DNA of 64,000 nucleotides from Paenibacillus glacialis (lineage in GTDB: Bacteria; Bacillota; Bacilli; Paenibacillales; Paenibacillaceae). A program made the translations under genes and the position numbers. The stretch spans positions 372,001-436,000 of the forward strand of contig NZ_LVJH01000007.1 in assembly GCF_001637205.1 (NCBI RefSeq). The letters run 5' to 3'. This document shows, piece by piece, positions 35,733-44,842 of the stretch. The first letter of the stretch is position 1. Each line of letters opens with the position of its first letter. The notes under the pieces were generated by a model, which saw nothing but the letters and a program-made list of their open reading frames with translations, did no database searches and had not been told where the DNA came from.

Positions 35733-35763
35733 CAGATGCCCGAACATTACGTTCAAGCATCTG
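35733..35763 (-). terminator. Terminator of the zinc-ribbon gene
   Basis: Minus-strand AGATGC and GAACG pair with the complementary CGTTC and GCATCT, followed by a short U-rich stretch. Confidence 0.55.
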
Positions 35764-35769
35764 CATACA

Positions 35770-35940
35770 TCAAGCACTGATTTTTTTGTTTTGACATCTC
35801 TTGCATACTGTTAGTTTATTACCATCATCTTGTACACTTACATATAATAATTTGATTCGCTCTGCCTTACAAATAGGGCATGTTCCTCTTCCTCTGGATG
35901 GTAATTTGCTTAAACCTTTGCCTCTATGATTTTTTGACAT
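35770..35940 (-). CDS. Small zinc-ribbon protein
   Basis: A 56-residue basic protein. The first part is Arg/Lys/Gly-rich (MSKNHRGKGLSKLPSRGRG). It is followed by CPICKAERIKLLY and, 25 residues on, CKRCQNKK, giving a C-X2-C / C-X2-C zinc ribbon. AAAGGAGATTAAC precedes the ATG. The layout resembles small nucleic-acid or ribosome-associated proteins, but I do not recognise a named family. It stands alone with its own terminator. Confidence 0.7.
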   Translation of the reverse strand: MSKNHRGKGLSKLPSRGRGTCPICKAERIKLLYVSVQDDGNKLTVCKRCQNKKISA

Positions 35941-36213
35941 GTTAATCTCCTTTTATATTATTATTTCTGGCTTTTAAGTTTATGTAGACAATTTTTCGAA
36001 TAGACTCACTACTCAAACAAAAAAGTTCTGCTACGAAGCCATGGTTGAATCGAACGATAGTATTTATTATTTTGAACAAGCTTCCATTTCTAAAGCAGTT
36101 GCTTATTTTAGCATTCCCATGATGCCACGCTCACTTTGCCGATCTTCGCCATCCTCATGGGCTGGGTGTGAGTGCGAATAGGGGTTCCTAGAATAAAGAA
36201 ATTGACGCAAATA
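35941..36213. other. Intergenic, no supported gene
   Basis: Promoter of the zinc-ribbon gene and then a slightly GC-richer patch (36115-36185) with no open frame of note. Confidence 0.35.
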
Positions 36214-36237
36214 AAAACCGCATAACTATGCGGCTTT
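36214..36237 (-). terminator. Terminator of the DinB gene
   Basis: Minus-strand GCCGCATA, GTTA loop, TGCGGTTTTTAT. Confidence 0.65.
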
Positions 36238-36327
36238 GCGGTGATAGGATGAGTATACTTACATAAATTAAAAAAAGTAAAATATTGTCACTTGTATGGT
36301 CATTATAAATGCGATAGATCCATGTGT

Positions 36328-36804
36328 TTATAGGCTTTTATCTGCGAATCGTTTAAGTATATTTATCGTGTTATAGTGCATTCCCTCGTGATAGATTGAA
36401 AAGTTTAGGAATTCTCCTATTGTACTTAAAGTTATACCACTACCTGTTGTGAATGGTGTTTTCACTTGTTCGGCTAAGCGATTGTGTAAAGATTCCTGAA
36501 TACGTTTGGGTTGCTCAGTAAGCAACTCAAGTAATACCTCAAGGGTTGGAGGTTCCTCGTTCCAATCGGCTGGTTTTGTACCTTTTGCAAATAATCGCTT
36601 AAAGTTTTCAGGTATTTGCACAGGCTCACCAGAAAAATGAAATGCAAAGATTTCTTGAATCAAGTAAATATGTCCCAAATTCCATCTCACATTGTTATTA
36701 AACCCTTCAGGAATGATATCCAGCGTTTCTTCTGACATTTCCTTAACAGCATTGATTGTAATTTGGCGTACAAATTCAAGTTGTTTGATTACGATTTGAT
36801 CCAT
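36328..36804 (-). CDS. DinB/YfiT-like family protein
   Basis: A 158-residue four-helix-bundle protein. The DinB metal-site histidines are visible as RWNLGHIYLIQE (His near 45) and IYHEGMHYNTINILKR at the end. Members are putative metal-dependent thiol transferases (bacillithiol or mycothiol partners), but this one cannot be assigned. The start at 36804 has AAAGGAG about 11 bases upstream; the frame continues 24 codons further without family similarity. Confidence 0.87.
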   Translation of the reverse strand: MDQIVIKQLEFVRQITINAVKEMSEETLDIIPEGFNNNVRWNLGHIYLIQEIFAFHFSGEPVQIPENFKRLFAKGTKPADWNEEPPTLEVLLELLTEQPKRIQESLHNRLAEQVKTPFTTGSGITLSTIGEFLNFSIYHEGMHYNTINILKRFADKSL

Positions 36805-36964
36805 AATCTCCCTCACTCCTTTGTAATAAATTGCTTGGGCAGTATGACTGCCATTAGCTATGGTTTTAATGCCCATAGTTTACCACGTAATAAATGGAAA
36901 TGGGATAAAAGTTTGAGATTCATACCTTAAGACTGACGAAGAAGACTAACAGAACTAAATAAGA

Positions 36965-36997
36965 AAACACCGGATCGCTGGCGATTCGGTGTTTTTG
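36965..36997. terminator. Terminator of the EamA transporter gene
   Basis: AACACCG/CGGTGTT and ATCGC/GCGAT arms around a TGG loop, with U-runs on both strands. Confidence 0.85.
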
Positions 36998-37020
36998 ATG
37001 TGTATACCCTATGGGAAATT

Positions 37021-37956
37021 CTAATGAACACTCTCTTTGATGAATGATTGAGTTCTTGATCTTCGCTTTAATATCAATTGCCTCAATGCGCCCGCGTTCA
37101 CAAGGATGGTTCCAGCAATGATCGTGACTACACCAAGAAGTGTGATCCAAGAGATGGTCTCATTGTAAAAGAGTACGCCTACCCCGACAGCAATCGGAGG
37201 AGAAATATAAAGCCAGGTGGAAGGGAAGACAGGGTTCGTCTTGGCTACTAGCCAGTAGAACAAGGTATGTCCGACCATGGAACCGATCACGATCAAGTAG
37301 AGCAGGGAACCTGCTGTTTTGAAAGAGAGAAGAAATTCTGGATGCACATCTTCGGTGGCCAAAGATAGAATGAACAACAACGCTCCGCCATACATCATTT
37401 GTGAGGCATTCATTGCGATCGGCGATACTTCGGACATGCTGTTGATTACTTTTTTAGAATAGAGTGTTCCTGTTGCATAGAAGCATTCCCCTATCAATAT
37501 GGCGACACAACCGATGAGCCATAACGAAGAGAATTCCATCGACAAATTGGGCAGAACGAGTAGCGACACGCCGATGAATCCGATGATACAACCATATATC
37601 GAGTATAATGGAGCTTTTTGACGAAGAAGAGTCGTTTGTAGAAGTAAAATCATAATCGGACCAGTAGCTGATAACACCGCAGCGAGTCCTGAAGATACAT
37701 GCTGTTCAGCCCAGTACAGGGTAGAGAAAGTTCCAAATGTTAATGTTAACCCGGTAAATATCATCTCTTTCCGTAATAGTAGGGAGAAGCTTGCCTTACG
37801 TTTCCATACCATCCATAGGAAGATAATAGCACCAGCTAGAAAAAAACGGAGCCCCGCTGAGAAGAAGGGAGGCGCACCGGCGTCTACTCCAATTTTGATT
37901 GCTAGAAATGTCGTACCAAAGATGAGACATACAAGTCCGTAAGCTAAAAGAATCAT
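37021..37956 (-). CDS. EamA/DMT family transporter
   Basis: A 311-residue membrane protein with ten helices arranged as two EamA repeats: LVCLIFGTTFLAIKIGVDAG at the start and TLFYWLVAKTNPVFPSTWLY, then GVVTIIAGTILVNAG in the second. It probably exports amino acids or related metabolites. ATG 37956 is eight bases from AAGGGG, while the ATG two codons before lies too close. It is divergent from a MocR-type regulator 137 bases away, a common pairing in which the regulator controls the exporter. Confidence 0.88.
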   Translation of the reverse strand: MILLAYGLVCLIFGTTFLAIKIGVDAGAPPFFSAGLRFFLAGAIIFLWMVWKRKASFSLLLRKEMIFTGLTLTFGTFSTLYWAEQHVSSGLAAVLSATGPIMILLLQTTLLRQKAPLYSIYGCIIGFIGVSLLVLPNLSMEFSSLWLIGCVAILIGECFYATGTLYSKKVINSMSEVSPIAMNASQMMYGGALLFILSLATEDVHPEFLLSFKTAGSLLYLIVIGSMVGHTLFYWLVAKTNPVFPSTWLYISPPIAVGVGVLFYNETISWITLLGVVTIIAGTILVNAGALRQLILKRRSRTQSFIKESVH

Positions 37957-38093
37957 GTTCATTTCCCCTTTAAAAGTTGTTCGTTAATCATATAAGGGTT
38001 AGGACAGAACAGATTGTATATAATAGAACAGATTGTGGGCGTAATCGTGTACAATAATGTAAATAGGTTATTGCGGAGAGGTGTTGTGGAATT

Positions 38094-39503
38094 ATGAAAA
38101 AAGCGACGGGAGTAGAGCAAAGCCAACCGTTGTTCCGGCAAGTGTCTGACAACATCTTGAACCGTATGGAGCGGGGTGAATGGAGAGCCCATGACAAATT
38201 GCCGTCGATCCGGCTGCTTGCAGAAGAATTCAAAGTGCACCGGCTGACGGTGTTTAAGGCATATAGAGTGTTAACTGAGGATGGCAAAGTATATGTAAAG
38301 GACAAATCGGGTTATTACGTGTCGGCGGATAGCGTATCTTCTGAAGAGGTTGAAGATGGCGTCGTCTCCTCATACTCACTATCCAATCAGCTTTCCGATA
38401 TTCATCGAATGCCTGCGAAGTATCAGTTCTCACAGGCATTGATTGATCCCAATCTGCTGCCAAATATATATTTGTCGGATTATGTTAAGAAAGTATTTGA
38501 TATGTATCCTAAGGTCATGGGTACATATGCCACGGTACAGGGGGATGATGAGCTCCGGGAATCGCTGAGCCAACATTACAGTGAGCATCATCGGTTGCAA
38601 CTATCATCGGAGGAATTACTAATCACTTCAGGTGCGCAGCAGGCCATTAATCTGATCGCGCAAATGATGCTCGGGCCCATGGATACCGTGTTAATTGAGC
38701 GACCGACATATAGCGTAGCGATGGATATTTTTCGTAGACAAGGAGCGCGCCTTATTCCAGTTCAAATCACGCCAGAAGGATATGACTTGGATGAAGTAGA
38801 AACGCTCATGCGCACGCATAAGCCACGTATGTTCTATATGAATCCGACCCACCACAATCCTACCGGATATACGGTTCCGGCATGGCAGCGCAAAGTGTTG
38901 GTGGAATTGGCGGAGCGCTACCACTGTCTGCTAGTAGAAGATGATCCGTTCAGGGATATATATTTTGATGAGGAACCGCCCTTACCTTTATTCGCTTATG
39001 ACACGGAAGGGTGGGTGGTCTATATCAGTAGTTTCAGTAAGTATGTTGCACCGGGTCTACGAATTTGTGCTGTAGCATGCCGTTATCCGTTCATGGAGCA
39101 GTTAATCAAGGCCAAGTCTTTGGCGGATAACGGTACTCCGCAACTCAATCAGAAAATATTCCTACATTATTACACCTCACCGCGACTCCAGCGGCATCTC
39201 GCCAAGTTGCGCATTGCGCTTCAGGTTCATAAAGAGATTATGGAGGAAGAGCTTGCTAAGGCAGGCTGGGAGTGGACGGCTCCAAAGGGAGGACTGAATC
39301 TGTGGGTTAAGTTACCGGGAGATATAACGGCAGAAGCACTCTTTAGAAAAAGCATAACGCAGTCGATCAGCTTTGTTCCAGGAGAAATATGTGATCCACT
39401 GGGAGAGTCGAACTCATGGATCCGTCTCAGTTTTTCTTTCGCAAATGAGGCCTTACTACGTGAAGGAATGCAACAATTGACGGCATTGTCTCGGACGTTG
39501 TAA
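38094..39503 (+). CDS. MocR-type regulator (GntR HTH fused to class I aminotransferase domain)
   Basis: A 469-residue PLP-dependent transcription factor. The winged HTH at residues 10-80 has LPSIRLLAEEFKVHRLTVFK. The aminotransferase-fold domain follows, with NPTHHNPTGYT and the PLP-binding lysine in SSFSKYVAPGLR. It would sense PLP or an amino compound. It is divergent from the EamA exporter gene; their 137-base intergenic region probably contains the operator, including TATATAATAGAACAGATTG. The ribosome binding site is weak. Confidence 0.9.
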   Translation: MKKATGVEQSQPLFRQVSDNILNRMERGEWRAHDKLPSIRLLAEEFKVHRLTVFKAYRVLTEDGKVYVKDKSGYYVSADSVSSEEVEDGVVSSYSLSNQLSDIHRMPAKYQFSQALIDPNLLPNIYLSDYVKKVFDMYPKVMGTYATVQGDDELRESLSQHYSEHHRLQLSSEELLITSGAQQAINLIAQMMLGPMDTVLIERPTYSVAMDIFRRQGARLIPVQITPEGYDLDEVETLMRTHKPRMFYMNPTHHNPTGYTVPAWQRKVLVELAERYHCLLVEDDPFRDIYFDEEPPLPLFAYDTEGWVVYISSFSKYVAPGLRICAVACRYPFMEQLIKAKSLADNGTPQLNQKIFLHYYTSPRLQRHLAKLRIALQVHKEIMEEELAKAGWEWTAPKGGLNLWVKLPGDITAEALFRKSITQSISFVPGEICDPLGESNSWIRLSFSFANEALLREGMQQLTALSRTL

Positions 39504-39529
39504 TCGTGGATATCGTGAACTACTTCTGA

Positions 39530-39816
39530 TTAGTTTCCAGTCGAGCGATTCATTATTTACTGTCAAAGTTATTTCGTGATTTGGGGGATTGTGTGGACCT
39601 GTGAATGTTTCAACTTGAACGGTTATCTCGAAGTAATGTGAAGATAGCGTCTTCAAGTATATGCTCACGAAATTGTTCGTGTGATTCTGGGAGGGACTGT
39701 TCAATCTGAACCGGGGGCGGGTCGATTGGTGGATTAGTCGATTCGTTAGCGAGTGACACACTGGGGAACATCCTCAAGAGTAACGCGCCTATACATAGTA
39801 CCTTTATCGTGTTCAA
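39530..39816 (-). pseudogene. DUF3888-like secreted protein, frameshifted
   Basis: The first frame starts at TTG 39816, after AAAGGGA. It encodes a signal peptide (MNTIKVLCIGALLLRMFPSV, near SLA) and HEQFREHILEDAIFTLL before stopping. In the next frame the strand pair YFEITVQVETFTGPHNPP, the characteristic end of DUF3888 proteins, continues. About 40 internal residues are missing. The frame break is seen; the family name rests on my recollection of that C-terminal motif. Confidence 0.55.
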
Positions 39817-39955
39817 AGTAAATCCCTTTCTTTGAATGGAATATTTCGATTATTATCCCCGATAGTTTATTTATACCTATTATTTATCTTAAGTAATACA
39901 ACTCCTAATGGTAAACTAGAATTTGTATGTCATAAAACTTGTAGGGGGAATAGTT

Positions 39956-40861
39956 GTGTTTTCTAATGAAAATATAGAAGTTGGGATAGACCTAGTTTCC
40001 GATTATAAAGATAATAAGGCTTACAGAGATAGTTTGAACCTACTAACGACTTTAGTTTTTGATTTTTATTTTGAAGATTGGTATCAGAAAGGTTTCTGGG
40101 ATGATCGTTATATCTGCTATTCATTACTTAGAGATAATGTAGTCATTGCTAATGTTTCTGTCAGCAAAATGGACGTAGTGATTAATGGGTTGAACAAGAA
40201 AGCGATTCAAATCGGAACGGTTATGACTCATCCCGATTTCAGAGGGAAAGGGCTTTCTAGAGCGTTGATGAATCATGTTCTAGATATTTACGAGCAAGAT
40301 TGTGATATCTTCTTCTTATTCGCTAATAGCACTGCGATTGATTATTATCCGAAATTTGGTTTTGAATCCTTTGGTGAATCGCAATTCATACTTAAATTTA
40401 GCCCAACTCCAAAAGAGGATTCCACCTTACGCAAGCTGAATGGTTCCAATGAAGAAGACTTGGCATTAATCAAACGAATGGTGATGTCCCGCAGACCTAT
40501 TTCAGAACAATTTGGTGTTAGCAATAATCAAGGAATCTTTATGTTTCACGCAATAAAAGTAATCCCCGAATCAATATATTACTCACAAGAGGACGACGCT
40601 ATTATCGTCTATCAACACGATGGTCATACCCTTCATCTGTATGATGTAGTTAGTCAAGGTGATGTTAATGTAAATAGTTTACTTAATCGTATTACTAATG
40701 AGCAAACGGAAAATATTCATTTTCATTTCACACCTGATCAATTCACTGAGAACGCACAGGATGAGCCGATGGACAATAATGACGATATGCTCTTTATTAA
40801 GGCTAACTTTCTCTTGGATAAAAACTCAAAATTCTGTGTACCTGTATTAGCACATGCTTAG
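39956..40861 (+). CDS. GNAT family N-acetyltransferase (two-domain, Eis-like length)
   Basis: A 301-residue protein. The N-terminal GNAT has IGTVMTHPDFRGKGLSRALM (motif A) and IDYYPKFGFESFGES (motif B). The remaining 130 residues form a second domain that may be a degenerate GNAT or sterol-carrier-like fold. I chose the GTG at 39956, after AGGGGGAATAGTT; an ATG 11 codons earlier reads through that site. No pathway partner is adjacent. Confidence 0.82.
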   Translation: MFSNENIEVGIDLVSDYKDNKAYRDSLNLLTTLVFDFYFEDWYQKGFWDDRYICYSLLRDNVVIANVSVSKMDVVINGLNKKAIQIGTVMTHPDFRGKGLSRALMNHVLDIYEQDCDIFFLFANSTAIDYYPKFGFESFGESQFILKFSPTPKEDSTLRKLNGSNEEDLALIKRMVMSRRPISEQFGVSNNQGIFMFHAIKVIPESIYYSQEDDAIIVYQHDGHTLHLYDVVSQGDVNVNSLLNRITNEQTENIHFHFTPDQFTENAQDEPMDNNDDMLFIKANFLLDKNSKFCVPVLAHA

Positions 40862-40938
40862 TGTTATAATTTTTTTCTAATTAACTACCGAGACACGAGA
40901 GCACAATAATGAAAGGGCTGCCGAATGGTAGCTCTTTG

Positions 40939-41127
40939 TTCAATTGGCAAGATGAGATCGTCAATTACCGTCGTTGTCGATGAACGAATGCAACCGTAGA
41001 AGGTCGTCATAATCGTGTCAAAGCTTATCAACGCAGGCATTACTTCACGCGTAATCGTGATCGTTATAAGACTGGGATTTTAGTAGAATGCAATCGTAAT
41101 CGGCTTAACAAATTAATCAAGCACTGA
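40939..41127 (+). mobile_element. Transposase C-terminal remnant (ISL3-like DDE)
   Basis: One frame reads FNWQDEIVNYRRCR, a TGA stop, then TNATVEGRHNRVKAYQRRHY and FTRNRDRYKTGILVECNRNR to a final stop. The VEGRHNRIK-type segment carries the last catalytic Glu of DDE transposases and the rest is typical of their C termini. The 5' part of the element is gone. Family assignment to ISL3 is tentative. Confidence 0.6.
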
Positions 41128-41147
41128 TTTTCGAGATTAAGCCGAAA

Positions 41148-41171
41148 AAAACCGCAAAATCTTGCGGCTTA
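41148..41171 (-). terminator. Terminator of the histidine phosphatase gene
   Basis: Minus-strand GCCGCAA, GATT, TTGCGG followed by TTTTTTTCGG. It lies about 195 bp past the phosphatase stop. Confidence 0.7.
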
Positions 41172-41364
41172 AGGGCTATCGGTTAGGTGATCATCGCTCG
41201 AAATCTATGAGAAGATGTATGCCGTTCCCATAACATTGATATCAGCACTGAAAGGTAAGAGTCAATTATGAATACTCTCTTTAACCCTTGCAGATATTGA
41301 CTTATCGAGATGCCTACTCGCCATCGTTATGCTGGTGAGCAAAGATTAACCAAGAAAGCGTGTA

Positions 41365-41982
41365 TTATTCCCGGTAATGAGCGGTGTCACCATATAACTC
41401 AACGTTGAGGACGTCATTATGAATAGTAACTTTACACAGAGCAGTTGGGTGAATGTCGGGCATGGTCCCGATTTCATGCAGCTGTTTATTCATAAAAAAG
41501 CTCATAATAGCTTTTAACGTGATCCGGTGAGTTACAATAAGCACTTGTTGGCCCTTATGTTTCGTCAGGATATCTTGGATTGCAGGAAGAGCTCTGTTAA
41601 TTAATTCACTATAGCTCTCCCCCTGACCAGTGGGTTGGTATAAGTGAGGTTCATTGAAAAATTGACCAAATTGAATAGGGAAATCTTGTGTGATTTGTTC
41701 TATAAGCTGACCTTCCCATAGTCCCATGTTGATTTCTTTAAGTGAATCAAGCTTCACGATCTCAGTAGACCGATTACCAGATATCATACCTGCCGTAGTT
41801 ATCGCTCTGGGACTCGAACTGCAATATATAGCATCAAATGGAACAGTAGACAATCGCTCTCCTAACCATAGGGCTTGTTGAACACCGAATTGTGTAAGAG
41901 GGGAATCCTTATGCCCCTGCATCTTTTTCACTAAGTTCCATTCGGTTTGTCCGTGACGGGTCAAATATAAAGTAGTTTCCAT
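41365..41982 (-). CDS. Histidine phosphatase family protein (phosphoglycerate-mutase-like)
   Basis: A 205-residue phosphatase. LTRHGQTEWN bears the phospho-acceptor His, CSSSPRAITTA the arginine, LKEINMGLWEGQ the acid, and VLIVTHRITLKAI the second His. The typical C-terminal domain of the cobC/gpmB-like group is present. Substrate is unassigned. AGGAGGAAT precedes the ATG. It is divergent from a LysR gene across 109 bases, so the LysR protein may regulate it. Confidence 0.9.
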   Translation of the reverse strand: METTLYLTRHGQTEWNLVKKMQGHKDSPLTQFGVQQALWLGERLSTVPFDAIYCSSSPRAITTAGMISGNRSTEIVKLDSLKEINMGLWEGQLIEQITQDFPIQFGQFFNEPHLYQPTGQGESYSELINRALPAIQDILTKHKGQQVLIVTHRITLKAIMSFFMNKQLHEIGTMPDIHPTALCKVTIHNDVLNVELYGDTAHYRE

Positions 41983-42091
41983 TGAGTATTCCTCCTAATC
42001 GTATTGTAAGACTAGTATAATGTGTAGGGATATAAACTAATAATATAGAATATCTAATATACATAAATTAAATATATAGGTGGCGTTACAG

Positions 42092-42991
42092 TTGAACCTT
42101 CATGTACTTCGATTATTTTATTATGTTGCGTTAACGGGTAGTGTAACTAAAGCTTCAGAGAAACTACATATTAGCCAACCGGCCATTTCGGCTCAAATAC
42201 ACAAATTTGAAAAAGACAACAATATTAAATTATTACAACTTCAGGGCAGAGGTCTGATTCTTACTCCGTTAGGGAACAAGTTGATTAAGCCGCTGGAGCA
42301 GTTATTTTCAATCGAAGATCAGGTTCGTTATATAATCGAAGACCATCATAACTATCCTGAAGGGAAATTAAGGATTGCTGGAAATTATCTTGCTACGAGT
42401 GTACTCATTCCTAAGTGGGCTTCTTTATTTAAGCAAAAATTCAGTGAAGTTGAAGTACATATTACTACGGTCAACTCTCACAATGCTATTGAAAGATTAA
42501 TCAACTTTGAGGCGGACGTAGCGGTCTATAGTGACATGGGGGTATCCTTTGCCAATTCAGATTTATTTGAATTCAGAGAGTTGTACAGGGATGAGTATTT
42601 GTTCGTAGTGGCACCAGGTCACAAGTATTCATTGCAAGAGGTTACACTTGAAGAAATTGCGTCTGAACCATTTATTATGAGAGAAGAGGGGAGTGCGGCG
42701 AGAGAAAGATTATTTCAGCTATGCCAGGAGCAGCGGATCACGCCTCCCAAAATTGAATTGCAATTTAATGGTCTGAATGAGACGATTCATGCTGTAATGT
42801 CTGGATATGGAGTAAGCTTTGTTTCCTCCCTGGTAGCTGAACCTTTATTTAAGCGGGATATCCTCACCAGAGTGAAAGTGCCGGGGATTTCTTCAGCGAA
42901 CTCTATTCTGCTAGGTACGAGAAGACAGGAGCATCAGGAGATGTTTGTTAATGACTTTATCTCTTTAGTTATCAATAATTTGGACACTTAA
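42092..42991 (+). CDS. LysR family transcriptional regulator
   Basis: A 299-residue regulator. The N-terminal winged HTH covers VALTGSVTKASEKLHISQPA and ISAQIHKFEKDN. The co-inducer domain includes LRIAGNYLATSVLIPKW and ends with VKVPGISSANSILLGTR. I chose the TTG at 42092, since TAGGTGG lies nine bases before it and the product starts MNLHVLRLFYYVA as LysR proteins do; a GTG four codons earlier overlaps that site. Likely autoregulated and acting on the divergent phosphatase gene. Confidence 0.9.
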   Translation: MNLHVLRLFYYVALTGSVTKASEKLHISQPAISAQIHKFEKDNNIKLLQLQGRGLILTPLGNKLIKPLEQLFSIEDQVRYIIEDHHNYPEGKLRIAGNYLATSVLIPKWASLFKQKFSEVEVHITTVNSHNAIERLINFEADVAVYSDMGVSFANSDLFEFRELYRDEYLFVVAPGHKYSLQEVTLEEIASEPFIMREEGSAARERLFQLCQEQRITPPKIELQFNGLNETIHAVMSGYGVSFVSSLVAEPLFKRDILTRVKVPGISSANSILLGTRRQEHQEMFVNDFISLVINNLDT

Positions 42992-43063
42992 GTCTATTAA
43001 GCTTGTGGCGCAACAATAGTATAATAAAAATGGACTATCATTTCAGAGAATGCAGGTGGACGA

Positions 43064-43588
43064 GTGATGAAGTATTGTTATGCTTGTGGAACGGAATTAC
43101 ATTCCAAGGAATGTGAAGGAGAGGGACTGATCCCGTATTGTAATAAGTGTCAGGTGTATCGCTTTCCTATCTTTAGTACGGCGATTAGCACAGCAGTGCT
43201 AAACAAAGACCGTAACAAGGTGCTGTTGATCCGACAATATAATATGGAGGATTACATCTTGCTTGCTGGTTATATCAATCGCGGGGAAACAGCGGAAGAA
43301 ACGCTTATCCGTGAGGTGAAGGAAGAAGTAGGACTACATGTGGATGAATTCAAATACATGCGAAGCCAGTACTTCGAACGATCTAATACATTGATGTTAA
43401 ATTACGTCTCTGTGGCACAAGATGAGACACGTTTGCAAATAAATCAGGAAGTTGAGCATGCGGAGTGGTTTACATTTGATGATGCCAGAAAGGTTATTAT
43501 GAAAGAAAGCTTGGCGGAGTCTTTTTTACTAACTATTCTTGAACAAATTGAAGCAGATGAGTTTGGGCAGATAGTTGGAATTGTTTAA
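43064..43588 (+). CDS. Nudix hydrolase with N-terminal zinc ribbon (NudC-like)
   Basis: A 174-residue hydrolase. Cys pairs CYAC and CNKC with a third Cys in KECEG form a small zinc ribbon in the first 35 residues. The Nudix box reads GYINRGETAEETLIREVKEE and is complete. It probably cleaves NADH or another nucleoside diphosphate compound. It lies between LysR and an SDR gene on the same strand with short gaps, so co-transcription with the SDR is possible. Confidence 0.87.
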   Translation: MMKYCYACGTELHSKECEGEGLIPYCNKCQVYRFPIFSTAISTAVLNKDRNKVLLIRQYNMEDYILLAGYINRGETAEETLIREVKEEVGLHVDEFKYMRSQYFERSNTLMLNYVSVAQDETRLQINQEVEHAEWFTFDDARKVIMKESLAESFLLTILEQIEADEFGQIVGIV

Positions 43589-43650
43589 AGAACATATAAA
43601 CTTAAAATCAGAACTATTATAATATTTTTCTGTACAGGGAGGTTTTTTAA

Positions 43651-44250
43651 ATGAGAATTCTTATAATAGGTGCAACGGGTACCATTGGAAGTGCTGTTCG
43701 TAGCGAATTGGCATTGCGGCATGAAATTATTTCGGCAGGACGAAATGGAGCGGATATTTCTGTTGATATTACATCCCCCGAAAGCATCACAACAATGTAT
43801 CAGGCAGTAGGCAAAGTAGATGCAGTTATTAGTACAACAGGGAGTGCGTATTTTGGCTCTCTTCTGGAACTGACTCCAGAAAATAATGAAATTGCTATTC
43901 AAAGCAAATTAAAAGGACAAGTAAATCTCGTCTTACTTGGACTTAATCATGTAAATGATCGAGGTAGTTTTACTTTGACAACAGGTATTATTATGGATGA
44001 TCCAATCTTGGGCGGGGTGTCATCCGCGATGGCTGGTGGAGCAATTAGAGGTTTCGTTCAGTCGGCGGCTATTGAAATGCCTCGTGGGATACGTATTAAC
44101 AATGTAAGCCCTAATGTTGTAGTGGAATCAATGGAAAAGTATGGTCCTTATTTTCCTGGCTTTGAACCTGTGTCTGCCAGCAGGGTAGCACAAGCTTTCC
44201 GAAAAAGCGTCGAAGGTGCTCAAACAGGGCAAACTTATACGGTTTATTGA
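43651..44250 (+). CDS. Short SDR-fold protein lacking YxxxK
   Basis: A 199-residue Rossmann protein: MRILIIGATGTIGSAVRSEL, then DISVDITSPESI and VDAVISTTGSAYFG. The region that should hold the catalytic Tyr and Lys reads GGVSSAMAGGAIRGFVQSAA, so neither residue is present. RGIRINNVSPNVV matches the usual post-catalytic strand. Such short SDRs are common but uncharacterised. GGGAGGTTTTTTA precedes the ATG. Confidence 0.87.
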   Translation: MRILIIGATGTIGSAVRSELALRHEIISAGRNGADISVDITSPESITTMYQAVGKVDAVISTTGSAYFGSLLELTPENNEIAIQSKLKGQVNLVLLGLNHVNDRGSFTLTTGIIMDDPILGGVSSAMAGGAIRGFVQSAAIEMPRGIRINNVSPNVVVESMEKYGPYFPGFEPVSASRVAQAFRKSVEGAQTGQTYTVY

Positions 44251-44427
44251 GAGGTTCAGCAACATTTTATCCTTTGGTGTTTAGCCATGCAGATTATTAA
44301 TTTTGCACAGTTGAATGAATCAACCCTTAACCTCGAGATCATGGCACTTAGTAGAGCTAAACGATTCCTTTGTTTGCAGCGCTTCATAATCAACACTAAG
44401 TAATGGTATGATGTAAGCATCAATTTA

Positions 44428-44457
44428 AACCCTCCCTCTTGTAAAGAGGGAGGGTTC
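44428..44457. terminator. Strong hairpin downstream of the SDR gene
   Basis: AACCCTCCCTCTT, GTAA loop, AGAGGGAGGGTT. The U-tract is short, so termination strength is uncertain. Confidence 0.55.
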
Positions 44458-44466
44458 TTGCAAGGA

Positions 44467-44631
44467 AAAATTAAACTGCAAAACGGAGAATATGCCTTAG
44501 TATTAGAGTAAGAAATTGAAGAATCTAACGACAAGAAGTATAATGTCGTTTGGTCGAAGGATAGCATCTATTACAGAGTAATCGGTGAATCTCAGGAAAT
44601 TGCGATTAAAATCGCGAATTTGGTGAATTAG
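44467..44631 (+). pseudogene. Gene fragment with internal stop (DUF4367-like C terminus)
   Basis: The frame reads KLQNGEYALVLE, a TAA stop, then EIEESNDKKYNVVWSKDSIY and YRVIGESQEIAIKIANLVN before a final stop. WSKDSIYYRVIG followed by a short amphipathic helix resembles the end of DUF4367 proteins. No start codon or remaining body exists. Confidence 0.45.
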
Positions 44632-44678
44632 AACTAATATCGTAAGCCTGTAATCGTAGACATTGAAAGAAAAAAGCC

Positions 44679-44826
44679 CTAGACAACAAGCTGTCGTCGG
44701 AATTCCACCGCGTCAGCTTGTTTAATTTTCATTATGCTCTTCCTCATTATAGAAGCAAATGAATTCCTAGATTAGTCTTTGCGCTTCTTCGATGCTTCGG
44801 AGATCATAGGGATAGAGAGCTTCCAT
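44679..44826 (-). mobile_element. IS3-family OrfB transposase C-terminal remnant
   Basis: On the minus strand EALYPYDLRSIEEAQRLI, a stop, EFICFYNEE, and in a second frame EFRRQLVV match the C terminus of IS3-family OrfB proteins (integrase-core tail with YNEE). Both frame breaks and truncation show it is inactive. Another IS3-type piece lies at 61545-61865. Confidence 0.6.
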
Positions 44827-44842
44827 GGTCACTGTTGATTTT

